Assembly (NCBI GenBank): GCA_005222125.1
Contig: CP029202.1
Coordinates: 1,116,001-1,180,000, forward strand
Length of the DNA stretch: 64,000 nt
Reading direction: 5' to 3'
From: Spiroplasma melliferum
GTDB lineage: Bacteria; Bacillota_I; Bacilli_A; Mycoplasmatales; Mycoplasmataceae
Shown: in pieces, positions 47,929 through 55,639 of the stretch
Numbering within the stretch: position 1 is the first letter of the stretch
Layout: the number at the start of each line of letters is the position of its first letter
Notes under the pieces: model-generated
Database searches by the model: none
What the model saw: only the letters and a program-made list of their open reading frames with translations
Told to the model about the DNA's origin: nothing
Position numbers and translations under genes: made by a program

Positions 47929-47981
47929 TTTATCAAATTATTTGTAAATTATTATTATAATTTTACAAATAATTTGATAAA
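47929..47981. repeat. Palindromic element D between two exported-protein genes
   Basis: TTTATCAAATTATTTGTAAA and its exact complement, with a 13-base spacer. It lies between the divergent MBL lipoprotein and metalloprotease genes, like element A. Confidence 0.75.
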
Positions 47982-48072
47982 TGTTAAATTTATTTTTATT
48001 TATATTAATTTATATCATGATAAATATATAATGAATTTTGAAAAATATTAAATAGTAAAGGTAATAATATTA

Positions 48073-49242
48073 ATGAAAAAACAAAAAAAATTAATTTATA
48101 CAATTAATATAGTATTAATTTTTATCGTAGGGTTTTTATTAACTATTATTTTATATATGTTATATCATGCTTATTTAAGCCAAAAAACAATTTTACTAAA
48201 TTCAATTATTAGTAATCCAAATTTACAAACAATTAAAACTAATGGGTACCATCTTCCGACAGAAACTCAAATTAAAGCTACCTTAAAACAAAAGTTTCCA
48301 GAATTAAATATTAATAAAATTCAAATTAAAAATAACATTACGGCTACTACTGCTACAATTATTTCTAATGATTTTAATGTTTACCGAGGTTCAGTTACTC
48401 TTAATTATTTTCTCGATAAATCAGTGTTAAATCAAATTAATTTAAATCAACAATATGTTCCAAATCAAACTTGAATGCAACAACGTGGTTATAATGGTTT
48501 ATGAATTAGTAAACATCCAGCAACAGACCTTGAAAAAAATTTAACAAATGCTTTTTTAAGTCATGCTAAATATCCTGACTTGCCATTTTATGAAAAACCA
48601 GAATTTAATTCATATGAAGAATTATCAAATTTTTTGAATCCAAAAACTAGAACATCCCTAACAAACTTCATTGATAACTATTGTCCAGCATATATTAATA
48701 CATTAAAACAATTAATGGTAAGATTTTATAATTACGTAGCTAGTAGTTGAGGAAAAAATAATGTTAATAATGTACTAAAATGAATTGATATTGCTCAAGT
48801 TCTTGATGCAGACGGATATGGTCATTTCGACCATCATATTCAAATCCATGCGCGAACATTACAATGTTATTATAATTCTAAGGGAAATCAAGAATTTCAT
48901 AGTGGTTATTCTTCTGTTCTTGATCCATTTAGAGTTTTTTTCCATGAGTTAGGACATATGTTAGACCATTTTTTAAAAAGCAATATGCATATAAATATAA
49001 GTAATAAACTAAAAGATTTTTTAATAAGTAAAATTATTAATTTTAAGAATTGGCAAAGTTTAGATAAAGAAAAAATTTTTAAATTATTCCATCTTAGTTC
49101 ATATTCTTTTTCTAGTTTATATGAAGTTATTGGCGAAGGATTTGTACACTGGTTTTTAATACCAAATGAATTAAAAACAAGAGCGTGAGAATTTTGACAT
49201 GAATTTTTGACATTATATTTACCAAAATTAAATGAATTTTAA
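48073..49242 (+). CDS. TM-anchored HExxH metalloprotease with shared N-terminal module
   Basis: 389 residues. An N-terminal TM (NIVLIFIVGFLLTIILYML) is followed by the module TNGYHLPTETQIKATLKQKF...VTLNYFLDK, the same as in the C39-type protease (TNGIHIPT...IKYTLDK). The C-terminal domain has HELGHMLD at about residues 291-298 and VIGEGFVHWF at about 353-362, which fits HExxH plus a downstream Glu as in lethal-factor-like gluzincins. Several TGA Trp codons were merged. Probably extracellular. It ends just before the first prophage. Confidence 0.82.
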
Positions 49243-49290
49243 AATGTTTATTTTTATATTGTATCTAACTATTTAATTAGGTAGAATTAC

Positions 49291-49356
49291 TTTATTAACT
49301 AACACAACTCAACATAATATAACTTTATTAACTAACACAACTCAACATAATATAAC
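49291..49356. repeat. Tandem 33-bp direct repeat upstream of rep
   Basis: Two exact copies, 49291-49323 and 49324-49356, each containing TTAACTAACACAACTCAACA. The region is just upstream of the first CCTAGCAC hairpin and of rep, so it could be Rep-binding iterons, or simply a local duplication at the prophage edge. Confidence 0.8.
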
Positions 49357-49372
49357 TTTCAATTATATTGGA

Positions 49373-49416
49373 AGTTTCAAATCTTAAAAGGTTTCCTAGC
49401 ACGAAACTTAAATATA
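49373..49416 (+). repeat. CCTAGCAC hairpin 1, candidate replication origin or nick site
   Basis: AGGTTTC and GAAACTT form a 7-bp stem with loop CTAGCAC, so the octamer CCTAGCAC (49395-49402) spans the loop. The block of about 44 bases is repeated at 50784-50827. It lies 25 bp before the rep start. Rolling-circle origins of HUH Reps typically present the nick sequence in such a loop. Confidence 0.6.
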
Positions 49417-49440
49417 GTTGAAAGGAGAATTTATATAATT

Positions 49441-50361
49441 ATGAATAATGTTTTTGTTTATGATAATTTAAAAAAAGGTAATAATAATTATATGAATTCT
49501 TTAAATTATATTAAAAAGGAGTATTATATTAAAAAGGTTTATTATGGTAATTATGTTAAAAATGTAGTTCTTCCTTTGGAATTAATAAATAGTAATCCTC
49601 GTAATGAGTTAGGTGTTAAAAATACTGGTAAAAATGATAGAAAGTTATTAAATAGTCGTATTCGCTCTCAGGGTAGTTGTATTCGAAAAGCATATCATAA
49701 TTTTTCAAATGTTAAAAATTTGAGTTTTCTTACATTGACTTATTCTTTAAATGAGACAGATGTTAAAAAGTGTAAGTATGATTTAATGAAGTTTTTTCAA
49801 AATTTAAATCGTTGATGAAATAATCCTATTAGAGCAAAAAATCATAAAGGACTTTTGAAATATATGTATACTTATGAGTATCAAAAAAGAGGCGCTGTTC
49901 ATTTTCATATAATTTTAAATCAAAGAATACCTAATAGTGTTATATTGAATTATTGAAAATATGGTATTAATAAAAATATTAAAGTTCGTGCTGGTTCTAA
50001 TGAAGATGTAGTAAAATATTTGGCAAAGTATATTGTTAAGACTGCAAATGATAATAAAAGTCAAAATCATTATGATTTAAATATCAAGGCATATCAATTT
50101 AGTAAAAATTGTAAAAACCCAAAAGTAAAAGTTGGAGTTGTTGAATTATCTGAACAAGATTTAATTTATTCCATTAAGGATAATTTAAATTATTTTGCTT
50201 TTGCTGATAAAAATGGTTTTCAAATTGGTTTTAGTTGTGATACTTATAAAGGTTTAGATAAGTTTAAGGATTATAAAAAATATGTTTCTGTTGATAGTAG
50301 AATATTTAGAAATTATATTAAAAATATTGATTATAGTAAAAATGAAAATGTGCGGTGTTAA
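49441..50361 (+). CDS. Rolling-circle replication initiator (HUH Rep)
   Basis: 306 residues with TGA Trp codons merged. HUH-endonuclease motifs are in order: motif 1 SFLTLTYS, motif 2 AVHFHIILN (His-hydrophobic-His) and motif 3 VKYLAKYIVK with the nicking Tyr. These initiate replication of the viral circle by cutting one strand. RBS AAAGGAG upstream. No helicase domain, as usual in small single-stranded phages; host helicase is expected to help. Confidence 0.93.
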
Positions 50362-50372
50362 AAATAGCTTCT

Positions 50373-50427
50373 ACGTTCAATTTCGAAATTGAATGTACAA
50401 ACTTGTTAATTCAAATACGTATTTGAA
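50373..50427. repeat. Two tandem perfect palindromes after rep
   Basis: TTCAATTTCGAAATTGAA (50376-50393) and TTCAAATACGTATTTGAA (50410-50427) are both perfect 18-bp palindromes. They lie between rep and the next ORF and could be transcript hairpins, single-strand structures or protein-binding operators. Confidence 0.8.
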
Positions 50428-50441
50428 GGGAGATTAATTTT

Positions 50442-50651
50442 ATGGCAGATAGAGATGTTAAATGTAAAGAATGTGGCAAAATTTGAACTTTTACTACTAA
50501 AAATACAACTTATAATAGTTTTAGGGGTTTAGCAAAAGATACTATGATATCTTATGGTCATTATTATTATTGCCCTGATAATAATTGTTTAGGTATGTAT
50601 AAACATCGAAGACAAGATAATTGTTGTATTCATAAAAAAGTTTTAAAATAA
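50442..50651 (+). CDS. Small zinc-ribbon-like viral protein
   Basis: 69 residues. CKECGKIW (CxxC) near residue 8 and YYCPDNNC near residue 47 form a plausible four-Cys zinc site, with a basic tail. GAAGGGAG lies 12 bases upstream. It is probably nucleic-acid-binding, given its place next to rep. Not recognised otherwise. Confidence 0.72.
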
Positions 50652-50662
50652 AATAAAAAAAA

Positions 50663-50692
50663 GTGATAACTGCCTAGCACAACAATTATCAC
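50663..50692 (+). repeat. CCTAGCAC hairpin 2
   Basis: GTGATAA and TTATCAC form a 7-bp stem, with CCTAGCAC (50673-50680) in the loop. The stem differs from hairpins 1 and 3 but the loop octamer is identical. It could be a second origin (complementary strand) or the viral-strand nick site. Confidence 0.6.
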
Positions 50693-50783
50693 ATATTAAT
50701 TAAAACAAAAAAAAAAAAAAAACAATGTAGAAATTTATTTTTTTCTTGTATTATTATATTAACTTAAACATTTATTATGTTTG

Positions 50784-50827
50784 AGTTTCAAATCTTAAAA
50801 GGTTTCCTAGCACGAAACTTAAATATA
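50784..50827 (+). repeat. CCTAGCAC hairpin 3
   Basis: Near-exact repeat of hairpin 1 (49373-49416), with CCTAGCAC at 50806-50813. Hairpins 1 and 3 are 1.4 kb apart and bracket rep and the small zinc protein. An A18 run lies nearby (50707-50724). Confidence 0.75.
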
Positions 50828-50866
50828 ATTTAATGTATTTTAATTGTAAATTGTAATATGAAGCAG

Positions 50867-50900
50867 AAAAAAATCAACTTTGAAAGGAGTTGATTTTTTT
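50867..50900 (+). terminator. Terminator-like hairpin with RBS in its loop
   Basis: AAAAAAATCAACT and AGTTGATTTTTTT pair perfectly; the loop TTGAAAGG holds the AAAGGAG RBS of the ORF at 50902. It may end the rep transcript and control the small ORF. A remnant copy is at 31591-31622. Confidence 0.7.
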
Positions 50901-50901
50901 A

Positions 50902-51015
50902 ATGGAAAGAAAACATTATTTTATTTTGCGGTCCTTAGTAACTAAGTATGGAAAAGATAATGTTATTAATACTGTTAATAAGATAGTAACTAATAATGTA
51001 AAAGAAAATGAATAA
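50902..51015 (+). CDS. 37-residue viral protein
   Basis: MERKHYFILRSLVTKYGKD..., basic, probably helical, with its RBS in the hairpin loop upstream. The first ten codons are preserved in the remnant at 31560-31590, so the ORF is a stable part of the virus. Function unknown. Confidence 0.55.
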   Translation: MERKHYFILRSLVTKYGKDNVINTVNKIVTNNVKENE

Positions 51016-51018
51016 ATT

Positions 51019-51100
51019 ATCCGCGTAATTTATTAGCGGTGATTTATTCAATATTGTTTATTTTGAGCGTAGCGAACACGCGAAGCGTGCCGCGCAAGCT
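51019..51100 (+). promoter_or_regulatory. GC-rich hairpins upstream of the coat genes
   Basis: CCGC...GCGG (51021-51039), then GAGCGTAGCGAACACGCGAA with CACGC/GCGTG (51077-51089) and CCGCGC. This is strikingly GC-rich in a very AT-rich genome. Filamentous phages carry their packaging signal as a strong hairpin in an intergenic region, so this is a candidate. Confidence 0.45.
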
Positions 51101-51123
51101 AAATTTCTAGGAGGAATTAAGTT

Positions 51124-51273
51124 ATGCCAGTATGGTTAACATGAATATTTAGTATTGTTATTATTTTAGGAATTCTTGCTTGAATTGGTTTATCGATTTA
51201 TCAAAAAATTCGTCAAATTCAAGGAAAGAAAAAAGATAAAAAAGAAATTAAAAATAAGGAGGATAAAGAATAA
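51124..51273 (+). CDS. Small TM viral protein
   Basis: 49 residues: N-terminal TM (WLTWIFSIVIILGILAWIGL) and a Lys/Glu-rich tail. Its stop overlaps the start of the coat gene (TAATG), so they are translationally coupled. RBS CTAGGAGG. Minor coat or assembly protein is likely. Confidence 0.75.
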
Positions 51274-51521
51274 TGTTAGGTATGTATTTAACAACAGCTG
51301 TTAATTTTCTAGCTGCAGATACTCCTACTATTTCAGGAGGAATGGATTCTATTTGAACTGGATTGGGTAATGCGATGATGAAAGTTAAAGATGCTGTTTA
51401 TGCTGTGTTACCACAATTAATGACTTTTTTAGGTGATGCTTGAATTATTTTAATTCCATTTGGAATTTGAGTAATTATTAAAATATTAAACTTTTTCCGT
51501 GTTATGGTTAAAGGATTTTAA
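51273..51521 (+). CDS. Major coat protein
   Basis: 82 residues. Leader-like N-terminus (LTTAVNFLAADTP, with a likely cleavage after AxA), an amphipathic stretch (LGNAMMKVKDAVYAVLPQLM), then one TM (AWIILIPFGIWVIIKIL) and a basic end (FRVMVKG). This is the filamentous-phage pVIII layout. It has the same position and design as the protein at 62196-62405 in prophage 2. Confidence 0.85.
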
Positions 51522-51600
51522 TATTTATTATAATCGATCATATATCTTAGCTATGGCACACTAGCTTTTATGTGAATTGAATAAATAATTTTGTTGTTTA

Positions 51601-51861
51601 TTTTTGCACTATACACTGTCTACAAATTTATTTTTAAATAAATTTAATTATTTTGGTTATTATTGATAATGTTAACAAGATGAAAAATCCTGTTGTGGAA
51701 ATAAATATGACTATATCGCCAATAGTAGTTACATTTATATTGTTTATTGTTCATAATATTGAGTCTATTATGAAATATTTTTTTAGTAGTATTTAATAGA
51801 AATAATGTTGTAAAAAGTATTTCTTTTTTCAAAAACTTGTAGGCAGTATATAGTGTAAAAA
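51601..51861. repeat. Inverted-repeat-flanked antisense cassette 1
   Basis: TTTTTGCACTATACACTGTC... (51601-51625) and its complement (51837-51861, 22 of 25 match) enclose about 210 bp that carry a minus-strand reading frame for a TM protein. See the ORF at 51634-51832 and the parallel cassette 2. Confidence 0.8.
51634..51832 (-). pseudogene. Antisense TM protein, frameshifted
   Basis: The frame begins MKKEILFTTLFLLNTTKK. At an A7 run near 51778-51784 a one-base shift allows YFIIDSILWTINNINVTT and ISTTGFFILLTLSIITKI. The joined 65 residues align with the 62-residue antisense protein of cassette 2 (FILDKIIWLF, then a TM and KRIISIFI). Either a frameshift mutation or slippage product; a TM protein in any case. 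Confidence 0.45.
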
Positions 51862-52058
51862 TATCAACTTAATTATAAACGTATAATTTTATATTTTAAT
51901 AGCTATTAGTTAAAACTAAGTAGTTATTTTCAGTGTGCCTTAATTTTTGATTTTATATATTTAACAATGTTATTAACAGTGTTTATTACAATACATATAC
52001 ATTATTTAAGCATTAGATATAACAATGTTTGTTACAGTAAATGTTAAGGAGTATTTAT
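51862..52058 (+). other. Non-coding region before the late viral genes
   Basis: No ORF. TAACAATGTT occurs at 51962-51971 and again near 52021, each followed by (A/G)TTA(A)CAG(T), an imperfect direct repeat. It should hold the promoter of the following gene cluster. AAGGAG at 52046 is the RBS of the next gene. Confidence 0.4.
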
Positions 52059-52490
52059 ATGAAAAAAATTATAGATAGTATCGAACAAGTAATTTCGATT
52101 TGTGGTCAAGATTTTGCAAAGTGGCCTAATAAAATGGCACCAGATGTTTTAAAAGCAACTTATGAAATGTTAAAAGAATATCAAGAACGATTAAATCATC
52201 ATGAAGTGGATGAAATATTTTCTGAAAGTGATCGTGAACAAATTTTAGAAAAAGTAAAAAGTTTTTATGAAAATAAACTTGTTGAAAAAGATAATCATAT
52301 AACTTTTTTAGAAAATACTATATCAAGTGAAATTGTATTAAGAGATGAATTAATTGAAAAATTAAAACAAAATCAATTAAAGAAAAGTGATTTTGTATAT
52401 ATTCAAGGGAAATCATTAATTATTGGAACAGAAGGTGCTTATGTTATAAAATCTGAATTCAAAGAAAAAATAGAAAGTTTAGAGGAGTAA
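52059..52490 (+). CDS. Viral coiled-coil protein
   Basis: 143 residues; the ATG at 52059 has AAGGAG upstream, while an in-frame TTG at 52041 lacks one. Mostly helical (EILEKVKSFYENKLVEKDN) with a likely coiled coil at 60-115. Cytoplasmic. The family is not recognised. It starts a tightly packed cluster of small viral genes. Confidence 0.72.
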   Translation: MKKIIDSIEQVISICGQDFAKWPNKMAPDVLKATYEMLKEYQERLNHHEVDEIFSESDREQILEKVKSFYENKLVEKDNHITFLENTISSEIVLRDELIEKLKQNQLKKSDFVYIQGKSLIIGTEGAYVIKSEFKEKIESLEE

Positions 52491-52493
52491 AAT

Positions 52494-52673
52494 ATGCAAG
52501 ATTTATTAGATGAAATTAAAATGAAAATTAAAACTATGCAAGCTACTTTAATTCAATTAAATGAATATGAAATTCATCATGAATCCGTTAATATTATTCG
52601 AAAAGAAATGAGTTTTTATCAACATATCGCAGAACATTTAGAAAGTGAAATGAATAAAAATGGCAAATTATAA
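52494..52673 (+). CDS. Small helical viral protein
   Basis: 59 residues, MQDLLDEIKMKIKTMQATLI..., helical, no TM. Starts 4 bases after the previous stop with GAGGAG. Possibly a partner of the preceding coiled-coil protein. Unrecognised. Confidence 0.65.
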   Translation: MQDLLDEIKMKIKTMQATLIQLNEYEIHHESVNIIRKEMSFYQHIAEHLESEMNKNGKL

Positions 52674-52742
52674 AAGGAATATTGTGATAATTGTCATTGA
52701 ATTTTTCATCAAAAATTAAGAGAAAGGAAAAAATTATGTTAG
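52660..52742 (+). pseudogene. Possible frameshifted mini zinc protein
   Basis: An ATG overlapping the previous stop reads MANYKRN; in the neighbouring frame follows YCDNCHWIFHQKLRERKK, which looks like a zinc-knuckle peptide. A one-base shift would join them to a protein of about 28 residues. Weakly supported; it may be chance. Confidence 0.22.
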
Positions 52743-52900
52743 GAATTTGAATATTTTTTATTAAACGTAAATGTCAAATTTGTCATTCTATTTTGAATAA
52801 AAAATTTGTTGGTAGTTTGTATTTTAAGTTAAATGTTTGCTCAATGCAGTGCAATAGAAAGCGAGTTGATTTGAGTAATGTATCAGAAACCAAGTTATAA
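52736..52900 (+). CDS. Small Cys-rich viral protein
   Basis: 54 residues with CQICHSIL and CSMQCNRK, four Cys in two CxxC/CxxxC pairs and many basic residues, so probably zinc- and nucleic-acid-binding. RBS AAAGGA. Its 3' end overlaps the next ORF by 23 bases. Confidence 0.65.
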
Positions 52901-53063
52901 AAGTGGTTCTAATCCGCCATTGTGTAAATATAATACTATAAAAGTTATTGATATAGAATGATTTATTGGTTATAACGGTTTCCAATCTTTTCGCAGAATA
53001 ATTGAAAGTAAATGATTTGCCGGTATTAATACTAGTAAAAACGAGTTATATGTGTGAAAGTAA
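52878..53063 (+). CDS. Small basic viral protein
   Basis: 61 residues (MYQKPSYKSGSNPPLCKYN...), with TGA Trp codons, Tyr/Lys-rich, no TM. Overlaps the preceding gene in another frame. Unrecognised. Confidence 0.55.
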
Positions 53064-53072
53064 GGTGTTTTT

Positions 53073-53507
53073 ATGAGTTTTTATAAGAAGAATATTAACG
53101 TAGAAAATTATTTTATTCGAAGAGAATTTATAGTTTTTAGAACAGATAAAGCTTCATTTATAAATTTACCTAATCACAATAAACATATTGGTTTTTGATT
53201 AAGTAATAGATTTATTTATTTTAGTGAAAAACATTCTGATCAAGTTGCTATTGGTTTGATTTATGATAATTCTTATCCTATTGTAAAATATAATGAAAAT
53301 TTAAAACGTCATGTATGAAAATATTTAACTGGAACAGAATTAATTAATTTATATAATCAATATAAACAAAATTATTTTACACAAATGAAAAAAGCATTAT
53401 TTCCGGGTGAACCTCAAAAAGTAAAAACAAATAACCATAATAATTTAACAAGTTGAAGTGTTGAAAAAGAACAAGAATTAATTAATGATTTGAAAGATTT
53501 AAATTAA
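53073..53507 (+). CDS. Viral protein of unknown role
   Basis: 144 residues with three TGA Trp codons. N-terminal beta-rich part ([33 protein letters not shown]), C-terminal hydrophilic and helical. No TM or signal. The stop is directly followed by the ATG of the next gene. It sits where spiroplasma plectroviruses place a gene before the small TM proteins; function unknown. Confidence 0.7.
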
Positions 53508-53657
53508 ATGAGTTTATATGATTACTGAGTTCAATTTGTTAGTTATATTATTGGTTCAAATGCCCCCGAATTTCTATATATATTATCTTTTGTATTATTT
53601 ATAGTCTTATTTTTTGGAATGTTTTTTAAAATCATTCAAAAAATGTGAAGCTTTTAA
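53508..53657 (+). CDS. Small TM viral protein
   Basis: 49 residues with one TM (FLYILSFVLFIVLFFGMFF) and a basic end. Starts immediately after the previous stop. Its counterpart in prophage 2 is at 62453-62635. Probably a minor tip or assembly protein. Confidence 0.7.
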
Positions 53658-53660
53658 ATT

Positions 53661-53864
53661 ATGATAAAAGATTGAGAAAAATTAAAAGAGTTTTTTATTC
53701 ATGTATTTTTATTTATAGATAAATCTAATGTTGAAAGTATTACAACATGAAATTTAACTCAAAATGAATATTTAACTTTTATGATTGGTATTTGAATTGT
53801 TATTTTATTTTTAACTTGGTTTTTGTTGTGAATGGTTTTTAAAATAGTTAGTTGTTTTAAATAA
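53661..53864 (+). CDS. Small TM viral protein
   Basis: 67 residues with a C-terminal TM (FMIGIWIVILFLTWFLLW) and short Lys/Cys tail. The same MIGIW-TM pattern occurs at 62635-62832 in prophage 2, so the gene order before the assembly ATPase is conserved. Confidence 0.7.
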
Positions 53865-53876
53865 TTAAATTTTGTT

Positions 53877-54188
53877 ATTATTATGGTTTTCTCTCCCCAC
53901 AAATTTTTATATAAATATTGATATTATTCTTTTGATTATTATTATTCCTGCTCCTATTAAAACTGAAATAATGATAAATCAAATAAATGATAGGTTATTA
54001 ATTTCTATTGTATTGAATAATCATATTATTTTATCTAATATGAATAATTCTTTTCCAAAAGGATTAAAACCTAAAAATAATAATATATAGGGCATTATTG
54101 GTGTGAATGTCCGTAGTATTGATAAAAAAATACTAAGTATTTTTATCACTCTCCTTTTTGATTTGTGGGGAGAGAAAACCATAATAAT
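53877..54188. repeat. Inverted-repeat-flanked antisense cassette 2
   Basis: A perfect 28-bp inverted repeat (GGTTTTCTCTCCCCACAAAT is its inner 20 bases) at 53877-53904 and 54161-54188 encloses an antisense gene for a TM protein. Near the right arm a second hairpin, GATAAAAA...TTTTTATC, is present. The cassette sits between the TM genes and the assembly ATPase, a junction with no such insert in prophage 2. Confidence 0.85.
53907..54095 (-). CDS. Antisense small TM protein in cassette 2
   Basis: 62 residues (MPYILLFLGFNPFGKE..., FILDKIIWLF, then TM FIIISVLIGAGIIIIKR). It has two TGA Trp codons, as real genes here do. No classical RBS is seen right before the ATG; GGAGAG is further upstream. 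Its relative is in cassette 1, and a truncated start is at 61135-61160. Function unknown; a membrane peptide such as a holin-like, immunity or toxin protein is possible. Confidence 0.5.
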
Positions 54189-54222
54189 ACTAGTTTAATT
54201 ATAAATAACTATTGGAGGTAAA

Positions 54223-55236
54223 ATGAAAAAGTTTATATTTTTTCTAAAAAATTATTGTTATATTAGCGGTTCAATGCTTTTGTTTAGTTTAGTTGATTTA
54301 TTATTTTGAATTATTTCTTTAAATTATACCGGCTTAGTTTTTTGATTATTATTTGCTTTGCAATGTATTTATTTTCTTTGGTGATTATGAAAAAATATTT
54401 TTTATCAGTTAAATGCGTTTAGGTTAGTTAATTTTGTTTGAGATAATCCTTTATCAGTTATTATCGGTAAATTAGGAACAGGGAAAACATTACTTTTAAC
54501 TTATTTGTCAGAAACAATGAAATTATTAACAGATAAAATTTATAGTAATTATCCATTAGAAGATGACAAAGTTAAAGTTTTAACATTTAAAAATTTAGAC
54601 TTTACAGATAGAACAAAACCAGTTCCCCCAGATGATAGTTTAATTTTGTTTGATGAAAGTTTTTTATATATCGATGGGACAAGCCCGCACGATGAAAAAG
54701 TAACTCACCGTGGCAAAATTCCTTGAATTGTGTTGGCAAGACATTTTGGACATCGTGCTTTATTTACTGCACAACGCGAAGGTATGCTTTGAAATAATAT
54801 TCGCCAATTAGCTAGTGGTATTATTATTCCTATTTCTTTGAAAAAACCAATTGTTAAAAAAGGATTTAACTTTTTTAATAGATTCTTTATTATGCGAATT
54901 GGTATTTTTCAAGATATTACTGATTATGAAATTTGAAAAACCGAGTCTGTCAAACGTACAGCCGAAGGTAAACATGCAAAACATAGATCTGATGTTGGAT
55001 TAGGAATTCGGTTTTTTAAAATAATTATCCCATTAGAAATCGCCCAAAAGTATGAAAGTAAATGATTGTCATTTGTTCGTGAACTAAAAAATGATGATGT
55101 TCCTGTTACTAAAGAGTACTATTGAACACAACTTAAAGATTTAACAATAAAAGAACGTTTAGAATTGTTAGACATTGATATTTTAAAGAAAAATTTAAAA
55201 CCTAAAAAAGAAAAAGGAAGTGGTAAAGATGATTAA
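54223..55236 (+). CDS. Zot-like plectrovirus assembly ATPase
   Basis: 337 residues. An N-terminal hydrophobic pair (SGSMLLFSLVDLLFWIIS..., GLVFWLLFALQCIYFLW) anchors it. Walker A GKLGTGKT is near residue 82 and Walker B LILFDES follows; the HFGHRALFTAQREGMLW segment is typical of the Zot/gpI family. It drives extrusion of filamentous virions through the membrane. RBS GGAGG. A homologue is at 62906-63904. Confidence 0.9.
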
Positions 55237-55639
55237 TTTATTTGCTGAGAATAATAGTAATTGAGACAAAATTTTTAGTTTTATTTTTGATGTATTTTTG
55301 TTTATTTTTGATGTGATTTGAAATACTAAATTGCCAATGACAAATACAACGATTGCTTATTTTATAATCTTTTTTATGGTTATTAAATTATCAATTTATG
55401 CTATTCATGGTACATCAACACAATATAATGAATTAGGTTCAACTGTTCAAAATAGTACATCAAAATTATATTCTGCAACAGCTCGTGGTGCTCGTGGCGC
55501 TGTTAACACTGGCAAAGGTGTAAAAGCACATTTTAAAGAACGTAAACAATTTAAAATTAATCGTAATAAACAACAATTATCAAGTTTAGCTAAACAAGCA
55601 AAAACAAGAGAACAAGCATATAGAAGGATACATAAATAA
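55229..55639 (+). CDS. Viral TM protein with basic tail
   Basis: 136 residues; its start overlaps the ATPase stop by 8 bases. Two hydrophobic segments ([34 protein letters not shown]), then a long basic Gln/Lys/Arg-rich tail ([16 protein letters not shown]). Probably part of the assembly complex. The stop overlaps the next start (TAATG). Confidence 0.72.

Noticed and set aside
49260-49440. CRISPR array at the 33-bp tandem repeat
   Set aside because: Only two contiguous units with no spacers and no cas genes.
51644-51832. The 62-codon minus ORF in cassette 1 taken as an intact gene
   Set aside because: Only its first 18 codons fit the cassette family; the rest becomes low-complexity Asn/Tyr/His after the A7 run, while the neighbouring frame restores the TM sequence.
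53872-54090. Plus-strand 72-codon ORF in cassette 2
   Set aside because: It starts at a TTG inside the left arm of the inverted repeat and lacks an RBS. The minus-strand frame has a relative in cassette 1, so it is preferred.
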